From: an uncultured Clostridia bacterium
Lineage (GTDB): Bacteria > Bacillota > Clostridia > Christensenellales > Aristaeellaceae
Length of the DNA stretch: 64,000 bases
Assembly (NCBI GenBank): GCA_934630705.1
Contig: CAKTWP010000002.1
Span: forward strand, 186,001-250,000
Reading direction: 5' to 3'
Positions 37,547-46,253 of this stretch are shown piece by piece. The position numbers and the translations under genes were made by a program. The first letter of the stretch is position 1. Every line of letters starts with the position of its first letter. The notes beneath the pieces are model-generated. The model was not told the DNA's origin. It did not search any database and saw only the letters and a program-made list of their open reading frames with translations.

Positions 37547-37566
37547 TCCGCACTTTATTCTGTCCG

Positions 37567-37630
37567 CAATGCGCCCCCGATAGGAGCAGGAGACGATGAA
37601 TCGTTTTCCTTTCCCATCTGGGGCGCATTG
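37567..37630. repeat. Intergenic repeat, module A (copy 2)
   Basis: Inverted ends CAATGCGCCCC (37567-37577) and GGGGCGCATTG (37620-37630), with inner GGAGACGAT/ATCGTTTTCC hairpin. No module B follows this copy. Confidence 0.8.
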
Positions 37631-37684
37631 TGGATTAACAGGAAATTCTGCATTTATTGATCTTCTCACGGATTTCACCCCCCC

Positions 37685-37713
37685 TTTTCATTTCCCCCGA
37701 TTTCGTGTATAAT
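37685..37713 (+). promoter_or_regulatory. Promoter of the M42 peptidase genes
   Basis: TTTTCA (37685-37690), 17-base spacer, TATAAT (37708-37713), about 30 bases before the first start codon. Confidence 0.65.
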
Positions 37714-37744
37714 GAATGCATCATTTCCAAAGGAGGAGATGCCT

Positions 37745-38785
37745 GTGAAACCAGACGAATTTCTGCGTCAGGCCACGGCGCTGCCCGGCGTGACGGGCAA
37801 TGAGCGCAAGGTGGCGGAGTTTATCGCGGACGCTTTTCGCCCCTATGCGGACACTGTGGAAATCAATCCGCTGAACTGCGTGATCGCCCATAAGAAAGGG
37901 CCGGGGCCCAAGGTGCTCATTTGTGCCCATCTGGACGAAATCGGCATGATGGTATCCAAAATGGAAGAGGACGGCTCCCTGCGGCTGCAAAGCGTGGGCG
38001 GTGTGGATCCCCGGGTGCTGCCGGGCATGCGGGTGCGCGTTTTTGCCAAAGACGGCGTGCTGCCCGGCGTGGTGGGCGCCACGCCGCCCCATCTGCTCAA
38101 GGACAGCGAGCGGGACAGCAATTACGGCTTCGATTCGTTGTTTGTGGATCTGGGCATGCCGGCGGCGGAGATTTTCCGTCTGGTGCGTCCCGGCGACACG
38201 GTATGCTTCGAGAGCCGGTATGTGGAGCTGAAAAACGGCCGGGTAGCCACCAAGACGGCGGACGACCGGGCTTGCGTGGCCATTATGCTGGGTGCGGCGG
38301 AACGGCTGAGCAAAATGAGCCATCAGGCAGATCTGTATTTCGTGGCCACCTGCCAGGAGGAGATCGGCTCCTATGGCGCGCTGACCACCGGCTTCGCCCT
38401 GGCTCCGGATTTCGGCGTGGCCTTTGACGTATGCCATGCGGATACGCCCGGCGCGCCCCGGCTGTCCACCAGCAAGATTGATTCGCTGGTGGCTTCCAAA
38501 GGCCCCTTCATTCATCCGTATCTGGAAAAGAAGCTGGAGGACGTGGCCAAGGAAAACGGCGTTTCCCTGCAGGTGGCCATCGAGCCCCGGGCTACCTCCA
38601 CCGACGCGGACGAGCTGGGCATCACCCGGGCGGGGGTGCCCACGGTGCTTTTGTCCCTGCCCCTCAAATATATGCATACCAACGTGGAAACCTTCGACAT
38701 GCACGCCCTCACCGAGGGCAGCCGGCTGCTGGCTCATTATCTGGCCGCGATGGATGCAAGCTGGGAGGATGAATTATGGATCTAA
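37745..38785 (+). CDS. M42-family metallopeptidase, first of three
   Basis: A 346-residue dinuclear-metal aminopeptidase of the FrvX/TET type. Metal and catalytic motifs: CAHLDEIGMM, KTADDRACVA (bridging Asp), CQEEIGSYG (catalytic Glu pair), FDVCHAD and a late MHTNVE His. Such enzymes form large dodecameric shells that degrade short peptides in the cytosol. GTG at 37745 is preferred because GGAGG lies 8 bases away, versus 2 for the ATG at 37739. Its stop overlaps the next M42 gene. Confidence 0.9.
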   Translation: MKPDEFLRQATALPGVTGNERKVAEFIADAFRPYADTVEINPLNCVIAHKKGPGPKVLICAHLDEIGMMVSKMEEDGSLRLQSVGGVDPRVLPGMRVRVFAKDGVLPGVVGATPPHLLKDSERDSNYGFDSLFVDLGMPAAEIFRLVRPGDTVCFESRYVELKNGRVATKTADDRACVAIMLGAAERLSKMSHQADLYFVATCQEEIGSYGALTTGFALAPDFGVAFDVCHADTPGAPRLSTSKIDSLVASKGPFIHPYLEKKLEDVAKENGVSLQVAIEPRATSTDADELGITRAGVPTVLLSLPLKYMHTNVETFDMHALTEGSRLLAHYLAAMDASWEDELWI

Positions 38786-39783
38786 AAACGCTGTGCGAAA
38801 TTAACGGCACGTCCGGCGATGAAAAGCGCGTGCGCAATGCGCTGCTGGAAGCGGCCCGGCCGCTTTGCACCTCCGTGAAAATCGATCGGATGGGTAACGT
38901 GATCGCCTATAAAAAAGGCACCGGCGGCAGCAACCGGCATTTGCTGTTCTGCGCGCACATGGACGAGGTGGGCTTTATCATTCTGGACGCCACCGACGAT
39001 GGGCTGCTGATGTTCCGGCCTGTTGGCGGGATTGATCCGCGGGTGGCGGTGAGCAAGTATGTGGTGGTTGGCGAAAAGCAGGTCAGGGGCGTTATCGGCG
39101 CGCTGGCCATTCATCTCCAATCCCGGGAGGATCGCAAGCGGGTGCTGCCCTGGGACGGGCTGTATATCGACATTGGGGCAAAAACCAAGGATGAAGCCCT
39201 GGCCGATTGCCCGCCCGGCAGCTTCGTATACTTTGATAACGGCTATGAGCCGCTGGGCCCGGGCTATGCGGTTTCCAAGGCGCTGGACGATCGGGTGGGC
39301 TGCTACAACCTGCTGCGGCTGCTGGAGGGCGCCTATGCCGCGGATGTGACCTGCGCCTTCGTGGTGATGGAGGAGATTGGCAGCCGGGGCGCCATGGGCG
39401 CGGCCTTTGCCAGCGATGCGGATACGGCCATTATTTTTGAGGGCACGGCCGCCGGGGAGATGGGCGATGCCGACGAGGTGCGCAAGGTTTGTCAGGCAGG
39501 CAAAGGCGTGGCCGTTTCGTTCATGGATCGCACCACCATTGGCGATCGGGCGCTGTATCAGGAGCTGTTGGCGCTGGCGCAGGCAAAGGGCATTCCTTTC
39601 CAGCCCAAGCGGGGCGTGACCGGCGGCAACGACGCCCGGGCGTTCCAGCGGGTGGGCGAAGGGAAGCGCGCCTGTGTGCTGTCCGTCCCCTGCCGGTACA
39701 TTCATGGCCCCAGCTCCGTCCTCTGCCTTTCTGATCTGGACGCGCAGCTGGCCCTGGCCAAGGCCTACGCAGAGCAGGCGTAA
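38776..39783 (+). CDS. M42-family metallopeptidase, second of three
   Basis: A 335-residue paralogue of the neighbouring enzyme: CAHMDEVGFI, KALDDRVGCYN, VMEEIGSRGA, IFEGTAAGE and YIHGPSS. The start overlaps the end of the first M42 gene by ten bases, so the two are translated together and may form a mixed shell. The second-shell Asp of the first paralogue is Glu here (IFEGTA). Confidence 0.9.
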   Translation: MDLKTLCEINGTSGDEKRVRNALLEAARPLCTSVKIDRMGNVIAYKKGTGGSNRHLLFCAHMDEVGFIILDATDDGLLMFRPVGGIDPRVAVSKYVVVGEKQVRGVIGALAIHLQSREDRKRVLPWDGLYIDIGAKTKDEALADCPPGSFVYFDNGYEPLGPGYAVSKALDDRVGCYNLLRLLEGAYAADVTCAFVVMEEIGSRGAMGAAFASDADTAIIFEGTAAGEMGDADEVRKVCQAGKGVAVSFMDRTTIGDRALYQELLALAQAKGIPFQPKRGVTGGNDARAFQRVGEGKRACVLSVPCRYIHGPSSVLCLSDLDAQLALAKAYAEQA

Positions 39784-40103
39784 GGAACGGGACGAAAGAT
39801 TCTCTGGAGAACCTGCTTTGTCGCCTGCGCCCCGCCCTATTCCGCGTTGCGGAAGCGCGGGTTTCCTAAGCAGGTTTCCAAGCCTCTCCCGAAAGGCCGT
39901 TTGGAGAGGGATGGTTACATCCTGACCTGCATGTATTCCCGAGGTTAGAATAAAGGAATAGTTTTTGCTCATGTCTGAAGAAGTATGATAATAACAGCCA
40001 TGATTTTTCTATACGGCTTTTATGGCGAAAGCGCGGGAAAACGGTTCATTGGCTCCCAAGAACCATTCCCTTGCAAAGACCAAACACAAGGAGGAATCCT
40101 CAC
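39784..40103. other. Intergenic region with hairpins and a module B repeat
   Basis: No gene is seen in these 320 bases. They hold a long-range inverted repeat GGAGAACCTGCTT (39805-39817) with AAGCAGGTTTCC (39868-39879), a smaller CCTCTCC/GGAGAGG hairpin just after it, and module B at 40015-40074. Confidence 0.6.
40015..40074 (+). repeat. Intergenic repeat, module B (copy 5)
   Basis: GGCTTTTATGG leader, then GCGGGAAAACGGTTC and GAACCATTCCCTTGC as the hairpin arms. It follows the second M42 gene in sense direction and ends 14 bases before the ribosome-binding site of the third. Confidence 0.72.
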
Positions 40104-41096
40104 ATGTTGATGGATACATTGAAAAAACTGCTGAGCGTGTACGGGCCCACGGGACAGGAGAGCGCGGTGGCGCAGGCGATTCAGGCGATGCTGGCGGGCC
40201 ATGCGGACAGCATGCGCACGGATGTGATGGGCAACCTGATCGTGGAAAAGAAAGGCCAGCCTGGCGGAAAGACCCTCATGTTCTCCGCCCATATGGATCA
40301 CATCGGGCTGGTGGTCACTGCCATTGAAGACACGGGCTATCTGCGCGTAACCAGCGTGGGCGGCGTATCGCTGGATATGAGCAAGACCCGCCACGTGGTG
40401 TTTGGCAACGGCGTGGAAGGCGTGGTGGCGCTGCAGCCCACCAAGGGCGAAACGCCCACGCTGGATCATCTGTTTGTGGATATTGGCGCAGCGGACCGGG
40501 CCGAAGCGGAGACCATGGTCGCTCCGGGCGATGTGTGCGTTTATGCGCCGGATTTCTTCCAGCTGGGCCAGCATCGGGTGGCCTCTCCCGCCATGGACGA
40601 TCGCTGCGCCTGCGCGTTGCTGTGCGAGCTGGTGCTGGCGCTGGAAAATCCCCGGAACACGGTAATCGCCGTGTTTTCCACCCAGGAGGAAGTGGGCCTG
40701 CGGGGCGCTGCCACGGCGGCTTTCCAGGTTGCGCCTGATTGGGGCGTGGGACTGGATGTGACGGCCTGGGGCGATACCCCCGAAACGAAGCTGCCCGCCG
40801 TGAAGCTGGGCGCGGGCGCGGCGGTGAAGTTTATGGATCGCAGCATGGTGGCCACGCCCGTGGTACGCGATGCGCTGATCGCCGCTGCGGAAAAGGCAGG
40901 CGCGGCCTGCCAGCGGGAAGTGCTGCCCTTTGGGGGCACGGACGGCGCGGCCATTCAGCACAGCCGGGGCGGCGTGCCGGCAGGCACCCTGTCCATCCCC
41001 TGCAGGTATGTGCATTCCGCCTGCGAGGTCATTGATATGCGGGATATGGAAAGCGCGCTGGCGATTCTCAAGGAATTTGTCAACGGCGCGTATTGA
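40104..41096 (+). CDS. M42-family metallopeptidase, third of three
   Basis: A 330-residue M42 peptidase: SAHMDHIGLV, PAMDDRCACA, TQEEVGLRGA, LDVTAWGDTP and YVHSACEV. It is set apart from the first pair by 320 bases with a repeat, but runs in the same direction. AAGGAGG lies 9 bases before the ATG at 40104. Three linked M42 genes suggest strong peptide use. Confidence 0.9.
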   Translation: MLMDTLKKLLSVYGPTGQESAVAQAIQAMLAGHADSMRTDVMGNLIVEKKGQPGGKTLMFSAHMDHIGLVVTAIEDTGYLRVTSVGGVSLDMSKTRHVVFGNGVEGVVALQPTKGETPTLDHLFVDIGAADRAEAETMVAPGDVCVYAPDFFQLGQHRVASPAMDDRCACALLCELVLALENPRNTVIAVFSTQEEVGLRGAATAAFQVAPDWGVGLDVTAWGDTPETKLPAVKLGAGAAVKFMDRSMVATPVVRDALIAAAEKAGAACQREVLPFGGTDGAAIQHSRGGVPAGTLSIPCRYVHSACEVIDMRDMESALAILKEFVNGAY

Positions 41097-41110
41097 GAAA
41101 GGACTTTGCC

Positions 41111-41572
41111 ATGAAATTAGCCGAAGCGTTAATGGAGCGGGCCGACTTGCAAAAGCGGCTGGATCAGCTGCGGGACCGGCTGCGCAGCAATGCCCGGGTG
41201 CAGGAGGGCGAGCAGCCCGCCGAGGATCCCCAGACCCTGCTGCGGGAGCTGGAAAGCGGCATTCAGCGGATGGAATGGCTGGCCACGCGGATTAACCTGA
41301 CCAACACCCGCACCCAGGCGGCAGGCGAAAGCCTGACCGCGCTGCTGGCCCGGCGGGACGCCTGGCGGCAGGAAACCGCCATGCTCCGGGAGTTTCTGGA
41401 CGCGGCGTCCGCCCTGGCCGATCGCGCCAGCCGCAGTGAAATCAAGGTGCAGAGCACGGTCCATGTGGCGGCGCTGCAAAAAACGCTGGATCAGAAATGC
41501 AAGGCGCTGCGGGAACTGGATGCATGCATTCAGGCCGCCAATTGGACCACCGAGCTGGACGAAAAAGCCTGA
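41111..41572 (+). CDS. DIP1984 family protein
   Basis: A 153-residue mostly helical, charged protein that fits the DIP1984 family (MKLAEALMERADLQKRLDQLRDRL, LATRINLTNTRTQ, LTALLARRDAWR). The family is also called septicolysin, but the molecular function is unclear. The ATG at 41111 is preceded by AAAGGA. It starts 14 bases after the third M42 gene, likely co-transcribed. Confidence 0.85.
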   Translation: MKLAEALMERADLQKRLDQLRDRLRSNARVQEGEQPAEDPQTLLRELESGIQRMEWLATRINLTNTRTQAAGESLTALLARRDAWRQETAMLREFLDAASALADRASRSEIKVQSTVHVAALQKTLDQKCKALRELDACIQAANWTTELDEKA

Positions 41573-41932
41573 GCGCCCGGCGCTGAAGGAAGCGCGGTCA
41601 CCGTCATCCGGGCGGGCGTTTATGCGCGGCCGTCCGAATGACGGGCAATTCATCGAAGCATTGGCAGCCGGTAGCGCGGCGAAGCGGGCGTGATCTCCGC
41701 GGCTGAGAATGACGCCGCATGCATGGTTTCTGCGCGGGGGCGCGGAATGCCGGTTCGATTCCGGCCGTTCTTCTTCATCCCCAGCACTTGTCACACGCGC
41801 ATGTTTCCTGTTTTCCGTTTCATCACCCCATCGCCGGTCGCCGCGCGAGGGCGGGATCGGGGCTTCAGTGGCTGCCAAAATAAGCAAATTCTCCAAAAAA
41901 GCATACGGATATATTCTTCTCTGTCTTATCAG

Positions 41933-41993
41933 TAATGCGCTCCGGAAGGGTGAAGAAAAAGCTGTTTTCTTTCTCTCATTCTGGGGCGCATTG
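41933..41993. repeat. Intergenic repeat, module A (copy 3)
   Basis: TAATGCGCTCC and GGGGCGCATTG (41983-41993) ends with inner GAAGAAAAAGC/GTTTTCTTTC hairpin, followed by TCGATAGAATC. Module B follows after about 30 bases. Confidence 0.75.
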
Positions 41994-42024
41994 TCGATAG
42001 AATCAATTATGGTAGTGTTTCTAA

Positions 42025-42086
42025 AGCTTTCTTGGAAAGGGGAATGAGGGGAAACCATTCTTGTAGCCAAGAATGGTTTCCCCCGC
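42025..42086 (+). repeat. Intergenic repeat, module B (copy 6)
   Basis: AGCTTTCTTGGAAAGG leader, then a perfect 16-bp stem GGGGAAACCATTCTTG/CAAGAATGGTTTCCCC (42048-42083) with loop TAGC. It is in sense direction of the DIP1984 gene. Confidence 0.85.
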
Positions 42087-42103
42087 AAGATCTTCTTTCA
42101 GCT

Positions 42104-42355
42104 TTACCCATTTTTCCGAATCAGTCCGTACACGGCCAGCAGCAGGCAGGCGCCGGCGATGGCGATGAGCAGACTGTACAGATTAAAGCCCGAAATGCCG
42201 CCCAGGCCCAGCGCCGCAGCCACAAAGCCGCCGAGGGCTGCGCCCAGCACCCCCAGCGCCAGGTTAATCGCCCAGTTCTGGCCGCTGCGGCCCATAATCA
42301 GGCTGGCAAGCCATCCGGCCGCCGCGCCCAGCACGATCCAAAGCAGAATATTCAT
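42104..42355 (-). CDS. GlsB/YeaQ/YmgE family stress membrane protein
   Basis: An 83-residue membrane protein with three predicted helices and Gly-rich turns: WIVLGAAAGWLASLIMGR, NLALGVLGAALGGFVA and LLIAIAGACLLLAVYGLI. It matches the transglycosylase-associated GlsB/YeaQ family, which is often stress-induced but has no known activity. GGAGGGAA lies before the ATG. It is monocistronic and convergent with the upstream module B. Confidence 0.9.
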   Translation of the reverse strand: MNILLWIVLGAAAGWLASLIMGRSGQNWAINLALGVLGAALGGFVAAALGLGGISGFNLYSLLIAIAGACLLLAVYGLIRKNG

Positions 42356-42548
42356 TGCGTTCCCTCCTTTCTGATTTCCTTTTCATCCTATGCCCGCCGC
42401 CTCCAATGGGAAACAGGGCGCGGCGGAAAAATGTCCAAATAACGACCGCGAAATTTGGCAGAATTAGGTCTTGTTTTCCATACTCAATCGGCATAAAATT
42501 AGAGTTTGTGCGAGAACCCGCGCAAGAAAATGGAAAGGTGGAAGCATC

Positions 42549-42893
42549 ATGCAGGCATTTTTCTTTGTGCTGAACCGAACCGAACATCTGGAGCATCTGC
42601 TGCAGGAATTCGCGGCCCAGGGCATTGGCTGCGCAACCGTGCTGGACAGCAAGGGCATGGCCCGGATCTTACACAGCGAGGAGGAAATGCCCATTTTCTA
42701 TGGGCTGCGCGCCATTGTGGCGCCGGAGCGCCGCAGCAGCAAGACCATCTTCACCGTGCTGCCGGATGAACAGGTGGAGCTGGCCCGGAAAATCGTGAAT
42801 CAGGTGACGGGCGGGCTTGATGTGCCAGATTCGGGCATCATGTTTGCCATGCCGGTTACATTCGCAGAAGGATTGGAGAAAAAGAAAGCATGA
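42549..42893 (+). CDS. PII-like signalling protein linked to an antiporter
   Basis: A 114-residue protein whose pattern (FFVLNRTEHLEHLLQEFAAQGIGCATVLDSKGM, then IFTVLPDEQVELARKIVNQVTG) suggests the ferredoxin-like PII fold, with the flexible T-loop region at about residues 35-60. PII-like proteins bind nucleotides and control transporters. It overlaps the antiporter start by four bases (ATGA), so it is probably the antiporter's regulator. The fold call is from pattern only and needs a structure or profile comparison. Confidence 0.65.
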   Translation: MQAFFFVLNRTEHLEHLLQEFAAQGIGCATVLDSKGMARILHSEEEMPIFYGLRAIVAPERRSSKTIFTVLPDEQVELARKIVNQVTGGLDVPDSGIMFAMPVTFAEGLEKKKA

Positions 42894-44056
42894 ACGTGCT
42901 GCTGACGATTGGTATTGCCATGGCGGCGGGCTTGCTGGTGAGCCGTCTGGCCCGGCTGGTGAAGCTGCCCAATGTGACAGCGTTTCTGGTGGCCGGGCTG
43001 GTGATTGGCCCGTGTGTAGGCCGGATCATCACGGAGGAGCAGGCCGCCTCCATGAACGTGATCTCCGAGGCGGCGCTGGGCTTTATCGCCTACGCCATCG
43101 GCGGGGAATTCAAGCTGAGCTATCTGAAAAAAATCGGCAAAGCCCCCCTGACCATCACCTTCTTCCAGGGCATGACCACCGCCCTGTGCGTGGACGTGGG
43201 GCTGATCGTGCTGGGCGTGCCGGTGCCCGAAGCGCTGCTGCTGGGCGCTATCGCCCTGGCCACCGCCCCGGCCGCCACGCTGATGGTGGTTCGTCAATAT
43301 AAGGCCAATGGCCCTGTGACCCAGATGCTGCTGCCCGTAGTGGCCATGGACGATGCGCTGGGCCTGATGGTGTTCAGCATTTCTTCCTCCGTGGCCGCAG
43401 CGCTGCTGGGCGGGGAAATGACGGTGCAGAGCATGCTGGTGGCCCCGCTGGCGGAGATTGTGGGCAGCCTTGCGCTGGGCTCCGCGCTGGGCTTCGTGCT
43501 GGGCTATTGCAGCCGGTTCTTCGCGTCTCGGGGCAATAAGCTCGCCCTGTCCATTGCGCTGGTGCTGGCGGGCGTGGGCCTTTGCGATATGTGGGGGCTG
43601 TCCTCCCTGCTGGTATGCATGATGATCGGCGCGGTGATGGTCAATATTTCCCAGCAGCATGAGGTGCTGATGGAGCAATGCGATCGGTTTACCCCGCCGC
43701 TGTTCCTGCTGTTCTTCGTGCTGTCCGGCGCGCAGCTGGATCTGACGGTGCTGCCGGTGGTGGGCTTGACGGGCATCTGCTATCTGCTGCTGCGGTCGAT
43801 AGGCAAATGGTGCGGCACGATGCTGGGCGCTCTGTGCGTGCATGCGGATAAAAATATCCGTAAGTATCTGGGACTTACCCTGCTGCCCCAGGCCGGCGTG
43901 GCCATCGGCATGAGCCAGCTGGTGAGCATTAAGTTTCCCGCGCTGGCCAGCCAGATCAATACCATCGTGCTGGCGGGTGTGCTGGTATTTGAGCTGGTCG
44001 GCCCCATCGTCACCAAGCTGGCCCTGACCAAGGCCGGCGAAATTACCGCCAAATAA
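42890..44056 (+). CDS. Cation:proton antiporter, CPA2 type
   Basis: A 388-residue membrane protein with about 12 helices of the NapA/KefB-like CPA2 fold: LPNVTAFLVAGLVIGP near the start and an acidic exchange site expected around MDDALGLMV (residues about 158-166), where the Asp pair matches the NapA-type ND/DD motif. There is no C-terminal KTN/RCK domain, so control may come from the PII-like protein encoded just before. It exchanges Na+ or K+ for protons at the membrane. Confidence 0.88.
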   Translation: MNVLLTIGIAMAAGLLVSRLARLVKLPNVTAFLVAGLVIGPCVGRIITEEQAASMNVISEAALGFIAYAIGGEFKLSYLKKIGKAPLTITFFQGMTTALCVDVGLIVLGVPVPEALLLGAIALATAPAATLMVVRQYKANGPVTQMLLPVVAMDDALGLMVFSISSSVAAALLGGEMTVQSMLVAPLAEIVGSLALGSALGFVLGYCSRFFASRGNKLALSIALVLAGVGLCDMWGLSSLLVCMMIGAVMVNISQQHEVLMEQCDRFTPPLFLLFFVLSGAQLDLTVLPVVGLTGICYLLLRSIGKWCGTMLGALCVHADKNIRKYLGLTLLPQAGVAIGMSQLVSIKFPALASQINTIVLAGVLVFELVGPIVTKLALTKAGEITAK

Positions 44057-44133
44057 ACGGACGATGATACAGTTCGGGCGATGAGCGCGTTAAAAACGCT
44101 TCCATTTCATCCCGAAAATGACGAATGAATATC

Positions 44134-44211
44134 CTATCAGCAATGCGCCCCAGATGGCGAAGGAGACGATTTATCGTCTCCTTTTCCAAACTGGGGCGCG
44201 CCTGTTGATAG
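44134..44211. repeat. Intergenic repeat, module A (copy 4, best formed)
   Basis: Outer ends CTATCAGCAATGCGCCCCAG (44134-44153) and CTGGGGCGCG...TTGATAG (44191-44211), inner perfect hairpin AAGGAGACGAT/ATCGTCTCCTT (44160-44183). Confidence 0.85.
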
Positions 44212-44234
44212 AATTAAACCGTTTTTATTCCTCG

Positions 44235-44280
44235 GGCTTTCCCGGAAGGGGGGAAACCCCTATATTTTCCCTTTCCTTCG
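44235..44280 (+). repeat. Intergenic repeat, module B (copy 7, shortened)
   Basis: GGCTTTCCCGG leader, then a shorter hairpin of GGAAGGGGGGAAA and TTTTCCCTTTCC. It follows module A copy 4 and the antiporter gene in sense direction. Confidence 0.6.
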
Positions 44281-44282
44281 GA

Positions 44283-45347
44283 TTAGCCGATCATGACCTG
44301 CTTTCCCGTCCGGGCGGATTCGTAGACCGCGTCCAGAATCTGCATCAGCTGCACGCCATCCTGCGCCGTGGCCCGGCAGGGAGCATCACCCTTCACCGCG
44401 TCAATAAAGCCCCGCACTTCCGCCCGGAACGCGCCGCCGAAATCAAAGGAAGCGTCCACGGTGGGCTTCACATCCACATACATGCCGGCCTGGGTGGTGC
44501 AGTATTCCATGCTGTCATCCAGCCGTACGCCTGCCTTGGTGCCATACAGCTCCACATAGCAGGAGGGCTTGAGAAGGTTTAGGGTGTAGCTGGCTTCCGC
44601 AATCATCACCATGCCATTGTCAAAACGGATCATGGCCGTGGCCAGATCTTCCACGTCCCGCTTGTATTTGGAAACGTTCTTTTCCGCATGCCATACGGCC
44701 TTGCCGTCCAGCGCACGATGGCCATCCATGCCTTCAAAGGTGGCGCCCATTACGCTGACGGGCTTGGGATTGCCCGCCAGATACTTGGCCAGATCGATCA
44801 TGTGCACGCCCAGATCAATCAGCGGGCCGCCGCCGGCATAGGCCTTGTCCTCAAACCAGCCGCCCGGGCCGCCGGAACGCCGCAGATAATTGGCCTTCAC
44901 ATAATACACATCGCCCAGATCGCCGCTGTCCGCCAGACGGCGAACGGCTTCGGCGTCCCGCCCAAAGCGGCGCACAAAGCCCACCTGCAGCAGCTTGCCC
45001 GTTTCCTTGGCTACCTGCTCCATTTCCCGGGCCTGGGCCGCGTTCATGGCCATGGGCTTTTCGCACAGCACGTTGGCCCCGCCCCGCAGCGCGGCAATGG
45101 CCGCTCCGGCATGGGCGGAATTCCAGGTGCAGACGCTGACACAGTCCAGCTGCTCCTTGGCCATCATTTCGTTGTAGTCGGTATAAACCCGGGGAATATC
45201 ATATTTTTCCGCATACGCCCGGGCTTTTTCTTCATCCAGATCGCAGCAGGCTACCACGTCCACCAGCTCCGGAATGGCCTTGTAGCCGCCCATATGAGAA
45301 TGGCTGATATTGCCTGTGCCGATAATGCCCACCTTCAGCTTTTCCAT
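44283..45347 (-). CDS. Gfo/Idh/MocA-family oxidoreductase
   Basis: A 354-residue NAD(P)-dependent sugar or inositol dehydrogenase relative. The Rossmann motif is VGIIGTGNISHSHMGGY, the catalytic Lys is in CEKPMAMN, and a GGPLIDLGVHMIDLAKY stretch follows in the substrate domain. Substrate unknown. ATG at 45347 is preferred; a GTG at 45359 is also in frame. It has its own promoter and no operon partner. Confidence 0.92.
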   Translation of the reverse strand: MEKLKVGIIGTGNISHSHMGGYKAIPELVDVVACCDLDEEKARAYAEKYDIPRVYTDYNEMMAKEQLDCVSVCTWNSAHAGAAIAALRGGANVLCEKPMAMNAAQAREMEQVAKETGKLLQVGFVRRFGRDAEAVRRLADSGDLGDVYYVKANYLRRSGGPGGWFEDKAYAGGGPLIDLGVHMIDLAKYLAGNPKPVSVMGATFEGMDGHRALDGKAVWHAEKNVSKYKRDVEDLATAMIRFDNGMVMIAEASYTLNLLKPSCYVELYGTKAGVRLDDSMEYCTTQAGMYVDVKPTVDASFDFGGAFRAEVRGFIDAVKGDAPCRATAQDGVQLMQILDAVYESARTGKQVMIG

Positions 45348-45400
45348 GATGTGATCCACCTCGTCTTTCCACGCAAGTATATGGCGTTTTTTGCATTCCC

Positions 45401-45429
45401 ATTATAGCGCGCCGGGGGAGGATTGTAAA
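45401..45429 (-). promoter_or_regulatory. Promoter of the Gfo/Idh/MocA gene
   Basis: Minus strand TTTACA (45429-45424), 17-base spacer, TATAAT (45406-45401). Confidence 0.82.
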
Positions 45430-45455
45430 CCCCGAAGGACTCGTTTTTTCGCGCG

Positions 45456-46253
45456 TTATTTCAGCTCCGCATGGGCCTGAGCAACCAGCGCTTCAATGCG
45501 CTCGGGAGAAATCGTTTCGCCGTCGCCGGGCCGGATATCCGCCAGAAATTCGATGTTCCCCGCCGGACCCTTGATGGGAGAGAAGGTGAGATTGGCCACA
45601 TGCCAGCCAAAGGAGGGAGCAAAAAGACAAATCTCCTGAAGCACCCGCTCATGGATGGCCCTTTCCCGCACCACGCCGTTCTTGCCCACCTGCCCTTTGC
45701 CCGCCTCAAACTGGGGCTTTACCAGCGTGAGAAACCGGCCCTGCTCGCCCATGATCTGCGCGGCCACGGGCAGAATCAGCTTGATGGAAATGAAGGAGAC
45801 GTCCATCACCGTCAGCGTGGGCTGCACGGGAAAATGCTCCCGCGTGAGGGCGCGGGCGTTGGTCCGCTCCATCACGGTGACGCGGCTGTCGTTGCGCAGC
45901 TTCCAATCCAGCTGGCCATAGCCCACATCAATGGCATACACATGAGCCGCGCCGTGACGCAGGAGCACATCGGTGAATCCGCCGCTGGCCGCGCCGATAT
46001 CCATGGCCACCAGCCCGGTCACATCCGCGCCAAAGGCCGTGATGGCTTTTTCCAGCTTGTGGCCGCCCCGGCTGGCAAAATGTGCCTGATCGCCCCGGAT
46101 GGTCACCGGTGCGTCCTCCTCCGCCTGCTCGGACGCCTTGAGCACCTTTTTTTCTCCGATATACACCTGCCCGGCCATAATCAGGGCCTGGGCCTTTTCC
46201 CTGCTTTCGGCCAGGCCATGGGCCGCCAGCCATACGTCGATGCGCTGCTTCAT
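45456..46253 (-). CDS. tlyA: TlyA-family rRNA 2'-O-methyltransferase
   Basis: A 265-residue protein with an N-terminal S4 RNA-binding domain (RIDVWLAAHGLAESREKAQALIMAGQVYIG) and an FtsJ-like methyltransferase domain (MDIGAASGGFTDVLLRHGA, DVGYGQLDWKLRND). Homologues methylate 16S and/or 23S rRNA; some are annotated as hemolysin A. The start overlaps the dxs stop by four bases, so the two are coupled, an order often seen in Clostridia. Confidence 0.94.
   Translation of the reverse strand: MKQRIDVWLAAHGLAESREKAQALIMAGQVYIGEKKVLKASEQAEEDAPVTIRGDQAHFASRGGHKLEKAITAFGADVTGLVAMDIGAASGGFTDVLLRHGAAHVYAIDVGYGQLDWKLRNDSRVTVMERTNARALTREHFPVQPTLTVMDVSFISIKLILPVAAQIMGEQGRFLTLVKPQFEAGKGQVGKNGVVRERAIHERVLQEICLFAPSFGWHVANLTFSPIKGPAGNIEFLADIRPGDGETISPERIEALVAQAHAELK

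Larger units (their letters stand above)
41573..42103. other. Intergenic region with modules A and B
   Basis: In these 531 bases I see no gene. The first half is GC-rich and contains a T-arm-like GGTTCGATTCC at 41752-41762 that is not part of a full tRNA. The second half holds module A (41933-41993) and module B (42025-42086). Confidence 0.6.

Noticed and set aside
41705..41773. A tRNA-like 3' half with GGTTCGATTCC and a pairable acceptor stem
   Set aside because: The T arm is well formed and GAGAATG could pair with CGTTCTT, but only 37 bases lie between acceptor and T arm, too few for D and anticodon arms, and no CCA follows. At best a decayed remnant.
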